A stretch of DNA of 64,000 bases from Lachnospira multipara LB2003 (GTDB taxonomy: Bacteria; Bacillota; Clostridia; Lachnospirales; Lachnospiraceae): the NCBI RefSeq assembly GCF_000702205.1, contig NZ_JNKW01000005.1, positions 110,679 to 174,678 of the forward strand, in the 5' to 3' direction. This document shows, one piece after another, positions 24,558-33,538 of the stretch. Each line of letters begins with the position of its first letter. Position 1 is the first letter of the stretch. The notes beneath the pieces are model-generated. The model saw only the letters and a list, made by a program, of their open reading frames with translations, had not been told where the DNA came from and searched no databases. Both the position numbers and the translations under genes were made by a program.

Positions 24558-27194
24558 ATGTCAGAGAAACAAAAAACATTAGTAGTTGACACAGTCGAAG
24601 CACTTGAAGAGAAGCTTAATTCAGTTAGAAAGGCACAGCGTGAATTTGCAACATTCTCTCAAGAACAGGTAGACAAAATTTTTAGAGCTGCTGCTCTTGC
24701 CGCTAACAAAGAAAGAATTCGTCTTGCTAAGTTAGCAGTTGAAGAAACAGGAATGGGTATCGTAGAAGATAAGGTTATTAAGAACCATTTTGCTTCTGAG
24801 TATATCTACAACAAGTACAAGGATACAAAGACATGTGGTATTCTTGAAAGAGATACAGCTGCTGGTATTACAAAGATTGCAGAGCCTATCGGTATTGTTG
24901 CTGCTGTTATTCCAACAACAAACCCTACATCAACAGCTATTTTTAAGACATTAGTATCTTTAAAGACTCGTAATGGTATTATCATTAGCCCACATCCAAG
25001 AGCTAAGGGTTCTACTATTGAAGCTGCTAGAGTTGTTTTAGAGGCTGCTGTTAAGGCTGGTGCTCCAGAAGGCATTATTGGTTGGATTGATGTTCCATCA
25101 CTTGACTTAACTAACATGCTTATGAAGGAAGCTGACATCATTCTTGCTACAGGTGGTCCTGGTATGGTTAAATCAGCATACTCTTCAGGTACTCCTGCAC
25201 TCGGTGTTGGTGCTGGTAACACACCTGCTATTATTGATGAAACAGCAGATATTACATTAGCTGTTAACTCAATCATTCATTCTAAGACATTTGATAATGG
25301 TATGATCTGTGCTTCAGAACAGTCTGTAATCGTTGATAAGAAGATTTACGATGCTGTTAAGAAGGAATTTGAAGACAGAGGATGCTATTTCTTAAATAAA
25401 ACAGAAACAGAAAAGGTTAGAAAGACTATCCTTATTAATGGCGCACTTAACGCTAAGATCGTTGGTCAGAAGGCCGCAACAATCGCTGCCCTAGCTGGTG
25501 TTAAGGTTCCAGAAGAAACAAAGATTATCATTGGTGAAGTTACTTCTGTTGATATTTCAGAAGAATTCGCTCATGAAAAGCTTTCTCCAGTACTTGCTAT
25601 GTACAAGTCAGAAAACTTCGAAGATGCTATCGACAAGGCTTCTCACTTAATCGCTGATGGTGGTTTTGGTCATACATCTTCACTTTATATCAACATTCCT
25701 ACACAGCAGGAAAAGATTGCTAAATGGTCAGAGGCTATGAAGACTTGCCGTTGCTTAATTAATACTCCTTCATCACAGGGTGGTATCGGTGATATTTATA
25801 ACTTCTCTCTTACACCTTCACTTACTCTTGGTTGTGGTTCTTGGGGCGGTAACTCAGTTTCTGAGAACGTTGGTGTTAAGCACCTTATCAATATCAAGAA
25901 CGTAGCTGAGAGGAGAGAGAATATGCTTTGGTTTAGAGCACCTGAAAAGGTTTACTTCAAGAAGGGTTGTCTTCCAGTAGCTCTTGATGAATTAAAGAAC
26001 GTTATGGGTAAGAAGAAGGCCTTCATCGTAACAGATCAGTTCCTTTATAAGAACGGTCATATTAAGAACATTACAGATAAGCTTGATGAAATGGGTATCC
26101 AGTATACTTGCTTCTATGATGTAGCTCCAGATCCAACACTTGCTTGTGCTAAGGCTGGTGCTGAGGCAATGAGATTATTCGAACCTGATACAATCATTGC
26201 TATCGGTGGTGGTTCAGCTATGGATGCTGGTAAGATTATGTGGGTTATGTATGAACATCCAGAAGCTGATTTCGAAGACATGGCAATGCGTTTCATGGAT
26301 ATCAGAAAGAGAATTTATACATTCCCTAAGATGGGTGAAAAAGCTTACTTTGTAGCTATTTCTACTTCATCTGGTACAGGTTCTGAAGTAACTCCATTCG
26401 CAGTTATTACAGACGAAAAGACAGGTCTTAAGTATCCTTTAGCAGATTATGAATTACTTCCTAACATGGCTATTGTTGATGCTGATATGCATATGACTCA
26501 GCCTAAGGGATTAACAGCTGCTTCAGGTTTTGATGCATTAGTTCATGCTTTAGAGGCTTATGCTTCTATTATGGCTACAGAATTTACAGATGGTATTTCA
26601 CTTAAGGCTATTAAGACTATATTTGATTACTTACCATCTGCATACGAGAATGGTGCTAACGATGCTAAGGCAAGAGAAAAGATGGCAGTAGCTAGCTGTA
26701 TGGCTGGTATGGCATTTGCTAACGCATTCCTTGGTGTTTGCCACTCTATGGCTCATAAGCTTGGTGCTTACCATCACTTACCACATGGTGTTGCAAATGC
26801 AATTCTTCTTACAGAAATTATGAGATTTAATGCTGTTGATGTTCCTACTAAGATGGGTACATTCCCTCAGTATCAGTATCCACATTGTAAGGAAAGATAC
26901 GTTGAGGTTGCTGAATTCTTAGGTATCCAGGGTAAGGACGATGATGAGAAGTTCGAAAAGCTTATTGCTAAGATTGAAGAACTTAAGCATACAATCGGTA
27001 TTAAAGATACAATTAAAGATTACGGAATCGAAGAAAAAGATTTCCTTGCTACTCTTGATGAAATGTCAGAAATGGCCTTCGACGATCAGTGTACAGGAGC
27101 TAACCCAAGATATCCACTTATCAGTGAAATCAAGGATATGTACATTAAGGCTTACTATGGTAAACCAGTTGATATATCAAAGAAGACAAAGTAA
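24558..27194 (+). CDS. adhE: Bifunctional acetaldehyde-CoA/alcohol dehydrogenase AdhE
   Basis: An 878-residue fermentative enzyme converting acetyl-CoA to acetaldehyde and then ethanol, using two NADH. The N-terminal aldehyde dehydrogenase domain (1-440) includes the NAD-binding and substrate region IPTTNPTS and the catalytic cysteine C251 in GMICASEQ. The C-terminal iron alcohol dehydrogenase domain (450-870) has IAIGGGSAMDAGK, STSSGTGSEVTPFAV, the Fe-ligand histidines in DALVHALEAY and HSMAHKLGAYHHLPHGVANA. Full-length AdhE forms spirosomes. Codon use is biased to a strong 'optimal' set (many GGT, AAG, GCT codons), consistent with high expression. GAGGAG precedes the ATG, with the Rex-like operator upstream. 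Confidence 0.98.
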   Translation: MSEKQKTLVVDTVEALEEKLNSVRKAQREFATFSQEQVDKIFRAAALAANKERIRLAKLAVEETGMGIVEDKVIKNHFASEYIYNKYKDTKTCGILERDTAAGITKIAEPIGIVAAVIPTTNPTSTAIFKTLVSLKTRNGIIISPHPRAKGSTIEAARVVLEAAVKAGAPEGIIGWIDVPSLDLTNMLMKEADIILATGGPGMVKSAYSSGTPALGVGAGNTPAIIDETADITLAVNSIIHSKTFDNGMICASEQSVIVDKKIYDAVKKEFEDRGCYFLNKTETEKVRKTILINGALNAKIVGQKAATIAALAGVKVPEETKIIIGEVTSVDISEEFAHEKLSPVLAMYKSENFEDAIDKASHLIADGGFGHTSSLYINIPTQQEKIAKWSEAMKTCRCLINTPSSQGGIGDIYNFSLTPSLTLGCGSWGGNSVSENVGVKHLINIKNVAERRENMLWFRAPEKVYFKKGCLPVALDELKNVMGKKKAFIVTDQFLYKNGHIKNITDKLDEMGIQYTCFYDVAPDPTLACAKAGAEAMRLFEPDTIIAIGGGSAMDAGKIMWVMYEHPEADFEDMAMRFMDIRKRIYTFPKMGEKAYFVAISTSSGTGSEVTPFAVITDEKTGLKYPLADYELLPNMAIVDADMHMTQPKGLTAASGFDALVHALEAYASIMATEFTDGISLKAIKTIFDYLPSAYENGANDAKAREKMAVASCMAGMAFANAFLGVCHSMAHKLGAYHHLPHGVANAILLTEIMRFNAVDVPTKMGTFPQYQYPHCKERYVEVAEFLGIQGKDDDEKFEKLIAKIEELKHTIGIKDTIKDYGIEEKDFLATLDEMSEMAFDDQCTGANPRYPLISEIKDMYIKAYYGKPVDISKKTK

Positions 27195-27246
27195 TTTTTA
27201 TAAATAATTATGGGGACTATTTTTAGGTAGTAGAAAGGATACAAAC

Positions 27247-28014
27247 ATGAAAAAATTAATAGCTGAAAATAAATTAAAATCCGTTTATGTAGATGGCGGT
27301 ATTGTAACTAAAGTATTTGACAAGGATTATAACAAGTCAGACGTTTTATATGAGGCTCTTAATACAGCTCGTGTTGAAGATGCTGGGGCTAAGATACCTA
27401 AACTTTTATCCGTTGATGTAAAAGACGGACAATGGAGTATAACAAGTGAATATGTAGAAGGACCAACTCTTACTGAGTTAATTAAGAAGAATCCTGGTAA
27501 GATTGATGAATATATCAATAAGATGGTAGAATATCAGGTTGATTTCCAGAAAAAATCTAACCCTCTCCTACTTGTTTTAAAAGATAAGTTAAAGAGACAG
27601 ATTGATTCACTCACTGAAATTGATAATTCAACAAAATATGAACTTCAGACAAGACTTGATTCTATGCATAATCATACAAAGCTTTGTCATGGTGATTTTT
27701 GTCCAGACAACATCATCGCCGATTTAGATAAAGACGGTAACATTAAGTCATTAACTGCCGTAGACTGGGTTCATGCAACTCAAGGTAACGCTTCTGCAGA
27801 TATTGCTAATACTTATCTTCTTCTCAAATTACAGTATGGAGAAGAAAGTGATATTGCCGATAAGTATATGGATGAGTTCTGCAAGATAACAAACACTCAA
27901 AAGGCTTACGTTACTACATGGCTTCCAATTGTTGCAGCAGCTAGACTTGCTAAAAACAAGCCGGAAGAAAAAACTTTACTTGAGAAGTGGATTAATGTCG
28001 TTGATTTCCAGTAA
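27247..28014 (+). CDS. APH-fold (choline kinase-like) small-molecule kinase
   Basis: A 255-residue cytosolic kinase of the aminoglycoside phosphotransferase/choline kinase fold. The catalytic loop is CHGDFCPDN (H148, D150, N155) and the Mg-binding Asp lies in AVDWVHA (D173). The N-lobe is short (VYVDGGIVTKVFDKDYNKSDVLYEAL), and a clear Gly-rich loop is lacking, as is usual in this family. AGAAAGGA precedes the ATG. It lies 52 bp after adhE with no terminator between and ends before a strong terminator, so it is probably the second gene of the adhE transcript. The substrate is unknown; a resistance role is only one possibility and nothing here supports it specifically. Confidence 0.8.
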   Translation: MKKLIAENKLKSVYVDGGIVTKVFDKDYNKSDVLYEALNTARVEDAGAKIPKLLSVDVKDGQWSITSEYVEGPTLTELIKKNPGKIDEYINKMVEYQVDFQKKSNPLLLVLKDKLKRQIDSLTEIDNSTKYELQTRLDSMHNHTKLCHGDFCPDNIIADLDKDGNIKSLTAVDWVHATQGNASADIANTYLLLKLQYGEESDIADKYMDEFCKITNTQKAYVTTWLPIVAAARLAKNKPEEKTLLEKWINVVDFQ

Positions 28015-28087
28015 ATATTAATCTCCTTTAAAATATAATAATGTGTAATATGATTTGATATTAATTTCTTCTCATTTCAACATTAAA

Positions 28088-28125
28088 GAAGCAACCCTAG
28101 GTTTCTAGGGTTGCTCCTTTTAATT
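28088..28125 (+). terminator. Terminator of the adhE operon
   Basis: GCAACCCTAG-GTTT-CTAGGGTTGC, a perfect 10-bp stem, then TCCTTTTAATTT. Confidence 0.9.
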
Positions 28126-28165
28126 TATCTTTTAATTTATCTTTTAATTTATCTTTTATTTTATC
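28118..28165. repeat. Four tandem copies of a 12-bp AT-rich unit
   Basis: TTTTAATTTATC is repeated three times exactly (28118, 28130, 28142) and once with one change (28154), following the adhE-operon terminator. It is probably replication slippage with no evident function. Confidence 0.85.
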
Positions 28166-28238
28166 TTATCTTTTATTTGACTATAGTTTAATTCATTACT
28201 AAGTCTAGTCTAATTTTTTCATTCCTTTTTTAGATTAA

Positions 28239-29663
28239 TTACACATATTCAAATCTAAACTCTTTTAAATCAAATTCTCCATCCCCTATAAAATCAAAGT
28301 ATAGAGCATTTTTTCTATGATTTTTTATCCTAATATATTCAGATTTTTCTTTTATCCATGTCGTATTATTACAATCAATATTTATATACGACTCTATTTC
28401 TCCATTATAATTTGAGCGTATATTAAGTCTTCCTTTAGCCTCTCCTCTTATGGTAATTTCTATTAAAACTTCATCGTATTTTTCATCATAATCAAAGTAC
28501 TTATATCCTATAACACATTCATTATGTATACGTGAAACGTACTGATTTTCCCCTTCTTCTCTATCTTCTCCATCCTGTGTTATTCTTACCTGTTTTAAAG
28601 CCTTTTCCTCTTTATCTTTATATTCATTTCTATCTATTAGGGTACAGGCTATATAACTTAGAAATGTTCCTACAGCCTTTAATGGCCCGCCATTTAAACC
28701 ACAACTAGTTGCTTCTACCTGCTTAAAACATCCATTTTCATCCATAAAAATCTCTTCTGCAACTGCCTGCCTTGAATATGAGCTTGCATTACTATATCTA
28801 TGATCAAATACATAATATTTATCCTGTATTTGTATTAAACTTCCGTGTGTATTTCCATTAGGATATGCCGGATTTTCTGCATTAAATCCATTTATTCCCA
28901 CATCTGATGTTGAATGTAATCTTCCCATGTATTTAAAGTCTCTATCCGGGTACTTACTCATTGCATAATGTAATCCACCAATCCTTACTGAATATATTAA
29001 ATAATATTTACCATTAAATTTACGCATTGATGGTGCTTCAAAATACCTTGTTTCATCATAAAAATCCGGATTTTTTTCAATTACAATTTTAGGCTTAGTC
29101 TTCATTGTTATATAATCATCTTCTAGCTTACATACATGACAGCCTACGTATTTTCTTCCTAATTCATCCTCATCCTGTCGTGGACAAAATCCAGAATAAA
29201 GATATATTTCTCCATCATCATCCATAAAAACGCCTGGGTCAAACTGATAATAATCTCCTGCCGCACTTCCATATACATGTCCATTTGGCAGTGAAACATC
29301 CCCTAAATACTTATATTTTCCGGCTGGCTTATCACTCACTGCAACAGATATTACTGAGGAATGCGCTATAGAATAGTATAAATAATATCTATTATCCTTA
29401 CCCTTTAACACATCTGGCGCAAATAGTATTTTTCTGTCTGCCTTATGCGGATCATCTTCCTTTGTATATATTATTCCCTCAAATCTCCATTCCTTTAAAT
29501 CATCCACAGGCGATGACCAGCACACATAATCATTTTCACAATAATCCTTGCCATTAAACCTATCGTGACTTCCGTATAAATAAACTCTCCCATCAAATAT
29601 ATGTGGTTCTCCATCCGGAATATACTCATAACTTGGTAAAAATGGATTAAATCCCTGTTTCAT
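28239..29663 (-). CDS. Glycoside hydrolase family 43 protein
   Basis: A 474-residue intracellular enzyme (no signal peptide) with an N-terminal five-bladed propeller typical of GH43 xylosidases and arabinofuranosidases. The catalytic triad can be placed as the Asp in EYIPDGEPHIFDGRVYLYGSHD, a second Asp in FAPDVLKGKDNRYYLYYS or QFDPGVFMDDDGEIYLY, and the Glu in TRYFEAPSMRKFNGKYYLIYS. Residues about 370-474 form a beta-sandwich like CBM6. It likely releases arabinose or xylose from imported oligosaccharides derived from plant polymers; which one cannot be read from sequence alone. AAAGGGGG precedes the ATG. No transporter is linked, so it is a single gene. Confidence 0.88.
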   Translation of the reverse strand: MKQGFNPFLPSYEYIPDGEPHIFDGRVYLYGSHDRFNGKDYCENDYVCWSSPVDDLKEWRFEGIIYTKEDDPHKADRKILFAPDVLKGKDNRYYLYYSIAHSSVISVAVSDKPAGKYKYLGDVSLPNGHVYGSAAGDYYQFDPGVFMDDDGEIYLYSGFCPRQDEDELGRKYVGCHVCKLEDDYITMKTKPKIVIEKNPDFYDETRYFEAPSMRKFNGKYYLIYSVRIGGLHYAMSKYPDRDFKYMGRLHSTSDVGINGFNAENPAYPNGNTHGSLIQIQDKYYVFDHRYSNASSYSRQAVAEEIFMDENGCFKQVEATSCGLNGGPLKAVGTFLSYIACTLIDRNEYKDKEEKALKQVRITQDGEDREEGENQYVSRIHNECVIGYKYFDYDEKYDEVLIEITIRGEAKGRLNIRSNYNGEIESYINIDCNNTTWIKEKSEYIRIKNHRKNALYFDFIGDGEFDLKEFRFEYV

Positions 29664-29697
29664 AAAAATCCCCCTTTAAAAATACATTTATATATAA

Positions 29698-29736
29698 AAA
29701 ATCTGCTTATACCTAATTGATATAAGCAGATTTATA
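29698..29736 (-). terminator. Terminator of serS
   Basis: AAATCTGCTTAT pairs with ATAAGCAGATTT, followed on the minus strand by a T-rich run. It lies 40 bp after the serS stop. Confidence 0.85.
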
Positions 29737-29773
29737 TTATTCATTAAACACTAATCTTGTATTCTATATTTAA

Positions 29774-31063
29774 TTACTTAGTAGGTACAAGCTCTGTTTT
29801 TCCGCCCATATAAGGTCTTAATGCCTCAGGGATAAGAACTCTACCATCTGCCTGTAAATTGTTCTCTAAGAAAGCGATAAGCATTCTAGGAGGTGCAACA
29901 CAAGTATTATTTAATGTATGAGCAAAGTACTTGTTCTTATCTGGACCCTGTACTCTAATCTTTAATCTTCTAGCCTGAGCATCACCTAAGTTAGAGCATG
30001 AACCAACTTCGAAATACTTCTTCTGTCTTGGAGACCAAGCTTCAACGTCGATTGACTTAACCTTAAGATCAGCTAAATCACCTGAACAACACTCAAGTGT
30101 TCTTACAGGTATATCAAGTGTTCTAAAGAAGTCTACTGTGTTCTGCCATAACTTATCAAACCACATCTTGCTATCTTCTGGCTTACAAACAACAATCATT
30201 TCCTGTTTTTCAAACTGATGAATTCTATATACACCACGCTCTTCAATACCGTGAGCACCCTTTTCCTTACGGAAACATGGTGAGAAACTTGTAAGAGTCT
30301 TTGGAAGTTCTTCTTCTGGTGTAATTGTATCAATAAACTTACCAATCATTGAATGTTCAGATGTTCCGATTAAGTATAAGTCTTCGCCTTCAATCTTATA
30401 CATCATAGCGTCCATTTCATCAAATGACATAACACCTGTAACTACGCTACTTCTAATCATGTAAGGAGGAATACAATATGTGAATCCTCTATCAATCATA
30501 AAATCTCTAGCATATGCTGTTACTGCTGAATGTAATCTAGCAATATCACCCATAAGGTAGTAGAATCCGTTACCAGCTACCTTACCAGCTGAATCCATGT
30601 CTATACCATCAAATCTTTCCATAATATCTGTATGATATGGTACTTCAAAATCAGGTACAACTGGATCACCATACTTCTGAATTTCAACATTTTCACTATC
30701 ATCTTTACCAATAGGTACTGATGGATCAATAATGTTAGGAATTGTCATCATAATCTTAGTAACTTTTTCATTAAGTTCTGATTCTTTAGCTTCTAATTCC
30801 TTTAACTTCTCTGCCTGAGCATTAACCTGAGCCTTTACTTCTTCAGCTTCTTCCTTCTTTCCCTGACCCATTAAAGCACCAATCTGCTTAGAAAGCTTAT
30901 TACGATTAGCTCTTAATTCATCAGCTTCTGTCTTTGTTGCTCTTGCCTGAGCATCTAATTCGATTACTTCATCTACTAATGGAAGTTTTCTATCCTGAAA
31001 CTTATTCTTAATATTCTGCTTTACGATATCAGGATTTTCTCTTACAAATTTTAAATCTAACAT
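29774..31063 (-). CDS. serS: Seryl-tRNA synthetase
   Basis: A 429-residue class II aminoacyl-tRNA synthetase charging tRNA-Ser (and tRNA-Sec if present). The N-terminal two-helix coiled-coil arm (about 1-110, MLDLKFVRENPDIVKQN and the Lys/Glu-rich helices) contacts the long variable arm of tRNA-Ser. The catalytic core follows with motif 2 (FRKEKGAHGIEERGVYRIHQFEKQE, shown only by its ends FRKE and FEKQE) and motif 3 (PPRMLIAFLENN). Length is standard. The 122-bp upstream gap is too short for a T-box leader and shows no specifier or T-box sequence. The same-strand gene DUF4446 lies further upstream. Confidence 0.96.
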   Translation of the reverse strand: MLDLKFVRENPDIVKQNIKNKFQDRKLPLVDEVIELDAQARATKTEADELRANRNKLSKQIGALMGQGKKEEAEEVKAQVNAQAEKLKELEAKESELNEKVTKIMMTIPNIIDPSVPIGKDDSENVEIQKYGDPVVPDFEVPYHTDIMERFDGIDMDSAGKVAGNGFYYLMGDIARLHSAVTAYARDFMIDRGFTYCIPPYMIRSSVVTGVMSFDEMDAMMYKIEGEDLYLIGTSEHSMIGKFIDTITPEEELPKTLTSFSPCFRKEKGAHGIEERGVYRIHQFEKQEMIVVCKPEDSKMWFDKLWQNTVDFFRTLDIPVRTLECCSGDLADLKVKSIDVEAWSPRQKKYFEVGSCSNLGDAQARRLKIRVQGPDKNKYFAHTLNNTCVAPPRMLIAFLENNLQADGRVLIPEALRPYMGGKTELVPTK

Positions 31064-31185
31064 ATTTCCTCACTTCTGCATTATATGCATTTTTATTTAT
31101 TTTATTTGTGTTTAGTATAAATTCATCTATGTCAATTTATCACTGAAACACTTTTTTAGCAATACGTATTTAGCTTTAATGATAA

Positions 31186-31743
31186 TTACATTTTATTTTG
31201 CTGTACTAAATCATTTACTTCTTTACTTAAGCTTGCATCTCCTAATCTGCCAGCTATTGCTTCGTTTAAGGCCTTTTCTTCCTCATCACCTAATTCTAAG
31301 AAAGACTCACCTCTAACTATTTCTTTTACATATGCAAAACATCCTGTGTTGCTATGCATTACATTTATAACATAACCATTATTAGCCTTATCAAGCATAC
31401 ATAAAGCAAATGATAACTTACCACCCATTTCATGGAATGCATCATATTTTACAATACCAATCTTAGTGAAAGTATATTCTAATTTTTCATAAATATCTTT
31501 AATTGATTCTGTATTCTTTGTAGCTGTTTCCTTTAATAGCTTAATATCACCTGTATACTCTTTAATTAAGGCTTCAATACTCTTTCCATCAGAGCCTTCC
31601 ATCATCATATTATACTTTTTCTTCATATTTGAAGACTTAACAATTGAAACAATTGAAAGTATAATAGCTATTAATGTAAATGCAATTATTCCAATTAAGA
31701 CATATAATTCATTTACACTAAATAATCCAAATACGTCTAACAT
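31186..31743 (-). CDS. DUF4446 family membrane protein
   Basis: A 185-residue protein with one N-terminal membrane helix (about 12-36), a coiled-coil segment (about 55-95) and a cytosolic DUF4446 core recognised from GIVKYDAFHEMGGKLSFALCMLDKANNGYVI and the later FLELGDEEEKALNEAIA. The family is often encoded directly downstream of parB in Firmicutes, as here (22 bp spacing), suggesting a role at the membrane connected with chromosome partitioning or the origin; its biochemical function is unknown. GGAAGG precedes the ATG. Confidence 0.85.
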   Translation of the reverse strand: MLDVFGLFSVNELYVLIGIIAFTLIAIILSIVSIVKSSNMKKKYNMMMEGSDGKSIEALIKEYTGDIKLLKETATKNTESIKDIYEKLEYTFTKIGIVKYDAFHEMGGKLSFALCMLDKANNGYVINVMHSNTGCFAYVKEIVRGESFLELGDEEEKALNEAIAGRLGDASLSKEVNDLVQQNKM

Positions 31744-31765
31744 TTTTCTACCTTCCTAGTATTTT

Positions 31766-32692
31766 TTATTTTACTTTCTTGAAAAGATCAATGATTCTCT
31801 CTAATTCAGCTTGCGAATAATATTCAATTTCAATTTTTCCCTTGTTATTATTCTTATTCTTGATTACAACCTGTGTACCAATAATCTTTCTAAATTTTTC
31901 TTCAAGATCACGATAAATAAAATCGTTTTCTGGCTTTGGTTTTTCTTGTTTTTCAGGCTTATCAAGTTCGCGCATTAGCTTTTCAACATCTCTTACACTT
32001 AGTTTTTCATCAAAAATCTTCTGTGCAATAAAATATTGCTTATCCTTATCTTCTATTGTGATAATTGCTCTTGCATGACCACTTGATAATTTACCCTCTA
32101 CTACCATATCTTGTACTCTTGGATCAAGTTTTAATAGTCTCAATGAATTAGTAATTGCTGTTCTTGATTTAGATACTTTTTCAGCCACTTCATCCTGCTT
32201 TAATCTATAATCCTTTATAAGTCTTTGATATGCTTGAGCTTCTTCAATTGGATTTAAGTCTTCTCTTTGAATATTCTCAATAAGAGCAATTTCCATTACT
32301 TCCTGTGTTGTATAATCTTTAATTATAACTGGTACTTCTTTAATTCCAGCCATTTTAGCGGCTCTCCATCGTCTTTCACCAGCTATTATTTCATAATAAT
32401 TGTCCTTTTTTTGCACAAGAAGTGGCTGTAAAATTCCGTATTGTTTAATAGATTCTGAAAGCTCTATTAAAGCATCTTCGTCAAACATTTTTCTTGGCTG
32501 TTCTCTATTAGGTTCAACTAAAGATATCTTTACCTTATTTTCAACCGGTACTTCTTTTATTACCTCTTTAACTACTTCAACTTCCTTAACTACTTGTTTA
32601 GGTGAACTAGTTTCCACTTCAGGAATTAATGCGCCAATACCTTTTCCAAGGCCCTTACCAAGGCCCTTAGTTGCTGCTTTCTTAGTTGCCAT
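31766..32692 (-). CDS. parB: Chromosome partitioning protein ParB (Spo0J)
   Basis: A 308-residue CTP-dependent DNA clamp. The N-terminal Lys/Gly-rich segment (KKAATKGLGKGLGKGIGALIPE) is the usual ParA-stimulating and linker region. The CTPase motifs are complete: box 1 around PNREQPRKMFDEDAL, then GERRWRAAKMAG and ENIQREDLNPIEEA. The helix-turn-helix VAEKVSKSRTAITNSLRLLKL and GHARAI motif bind parS. The C-terminal dimerisation domain ends the protein. It loads at parS, of which an array lies just beyond parA. GAGAGGA precedes the ATG. It is co-transcribed with parA (16 bp upstream). Confidence 0.97.
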   Translation of the reverse strand: MATKKAATKGLGKGLGKGIGALIPEVETSSPKQVVKEVEVVKEVIKEVPVENKVKISLVEPNREQPRKMFDEDALIELSESIKQYGILQPLLVQKKDNYYEIIAGERRWRAAKMAGIKEVPVIIKDYTTQEVMEIALIENIQREDLNPIEEAQAYQRLIKDYRLKQDEVAEKVSKSRTAITNSLRLLKLDPRVQDMVVEGKLSSGHARAIITIEDKDKQYFIAQKIFDEKLSVRDVEKLMRELDKPEKQEKPKPENDFIYRDLEEKFRKIIGTQVVIKNKNNNKGKIEIEYYSQAELERIIDLFKKVK

Positions 32693-32708
32693 TGTATTCC
32701 TCTCTTTC

Positions 32709-33476
32709 TTATTTATTTGCTATCACTTCTGCTGCAAGCATTCTGTAGCTTTCAGCGCCACTTGACTTGCTATCATATAAATTGATTGGAAGTCCATGGC
32801 TTGGTGCTTCTGCTAATCGAATATTTCTAGGTATTATTGTTTTATAAATATTTTCCTGTAAATTATCCTTAACGTTTTCTACAACTTGTAATGATAAATT
32901 TGTTCTTGAATCATACATTGTAAATACAACGCCTTCTAATTTCAAATCTGGATTCAACTTCTTCTTAACAAGATTTACTGTATGTATAAGCTGAGTTAAC
33001 CCTTCTAGAGCATAATATTCACATTGTATTGGAACTAATACTGAATCTGCTGCTGTCATTGCATTAACTGTTAACATACTTAATGAAGGAGGACAATCCA
33101 ATATTATATAGTCATATTCATCTCTTATTTCTTTAATTGCACTTTTAAGTGAATATTCTCTGTTATCTATATCAATCAAATCAATTTCTGCACCTGCAAG
33201 ATTTACATTAGATGAAATAATATCAAGATTTTCAATATCGGCTACATTTTTAATAATTGCATCTTTGATATTACATTCTTGGAGAATTACTTCATAAACT
33301 GTATTACTAGAACCATCTTTAGAAAGACCATAACCACTAGTTGTGTTACCCTGTGGATCTATATCTATGATAAGTACTTTCTGACCGGCTTCTGCTAAAC
33401 AGGCTGATAAGTTAATTGCAGTTGTTGTCTTGCCTACGCCACCCTTTTGATTAGCTATAGCTATAGTACGACCCAT
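32709..33476 (-). CDS. parA: Chromosome partitioning ATPase ParA (Soj)
   Basis: A 255-residue deviant Walker-type ATPase that binds DNA non-specifically and moves or regulates the ParB-parS complex. The deviant Walker A is KGGVGKTTTAINLSA at the N-terminus, with DIDPQGNTTSG after it. DYIILDCPPSLSMLTVNAM is the Walker B region. A five-codon longer ORF exists, but its first codons contain the GGGAGG site, so translation begins at 33476. Upstream lie an extended -10 promoter between two parS-like sites, and then the rest of the parS array. Confidence 0.97.
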   Translation of the reverse strand: MGRTIAIANQKGGVGKTTTAINLSACLAEAGQKVLIIDIDPQGNTTSGYGLSKDGSSNTVYEVILQECNIKDAIIKNVADIENLDIISSNVNLAGAEIDLIDIDNREYSLKSAIKEIRDEYDYIILDCPPSLSMLTVNAMTAADSVLVPIQCEYYALEGLTQLIHTVNLVKKKLNPDLKLEGVVFTMYDSRTNLSLQVVENVKDNLQENIYKTIIPRNIRLAEAPSHGLPINLYDSKSSGAESYRMLAAEVIANK

Positions 33477-33538
33477 CTTTTTTCCTCCCATTTATTCTAT
33501 TAATGATTATAAGTCATCTTATAATTACATTTTAAATA

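Noticed and set aside
28118..28165. Regulatory repeat array
   Set aside because: Four copies of a simple 12-bp AT-rich unit just after a terminator are best explained by slippage.
31064..31185. T-box leader of serS
   Set aside because: The gap is only 122 bp and contains no T-box core or specifier stem.
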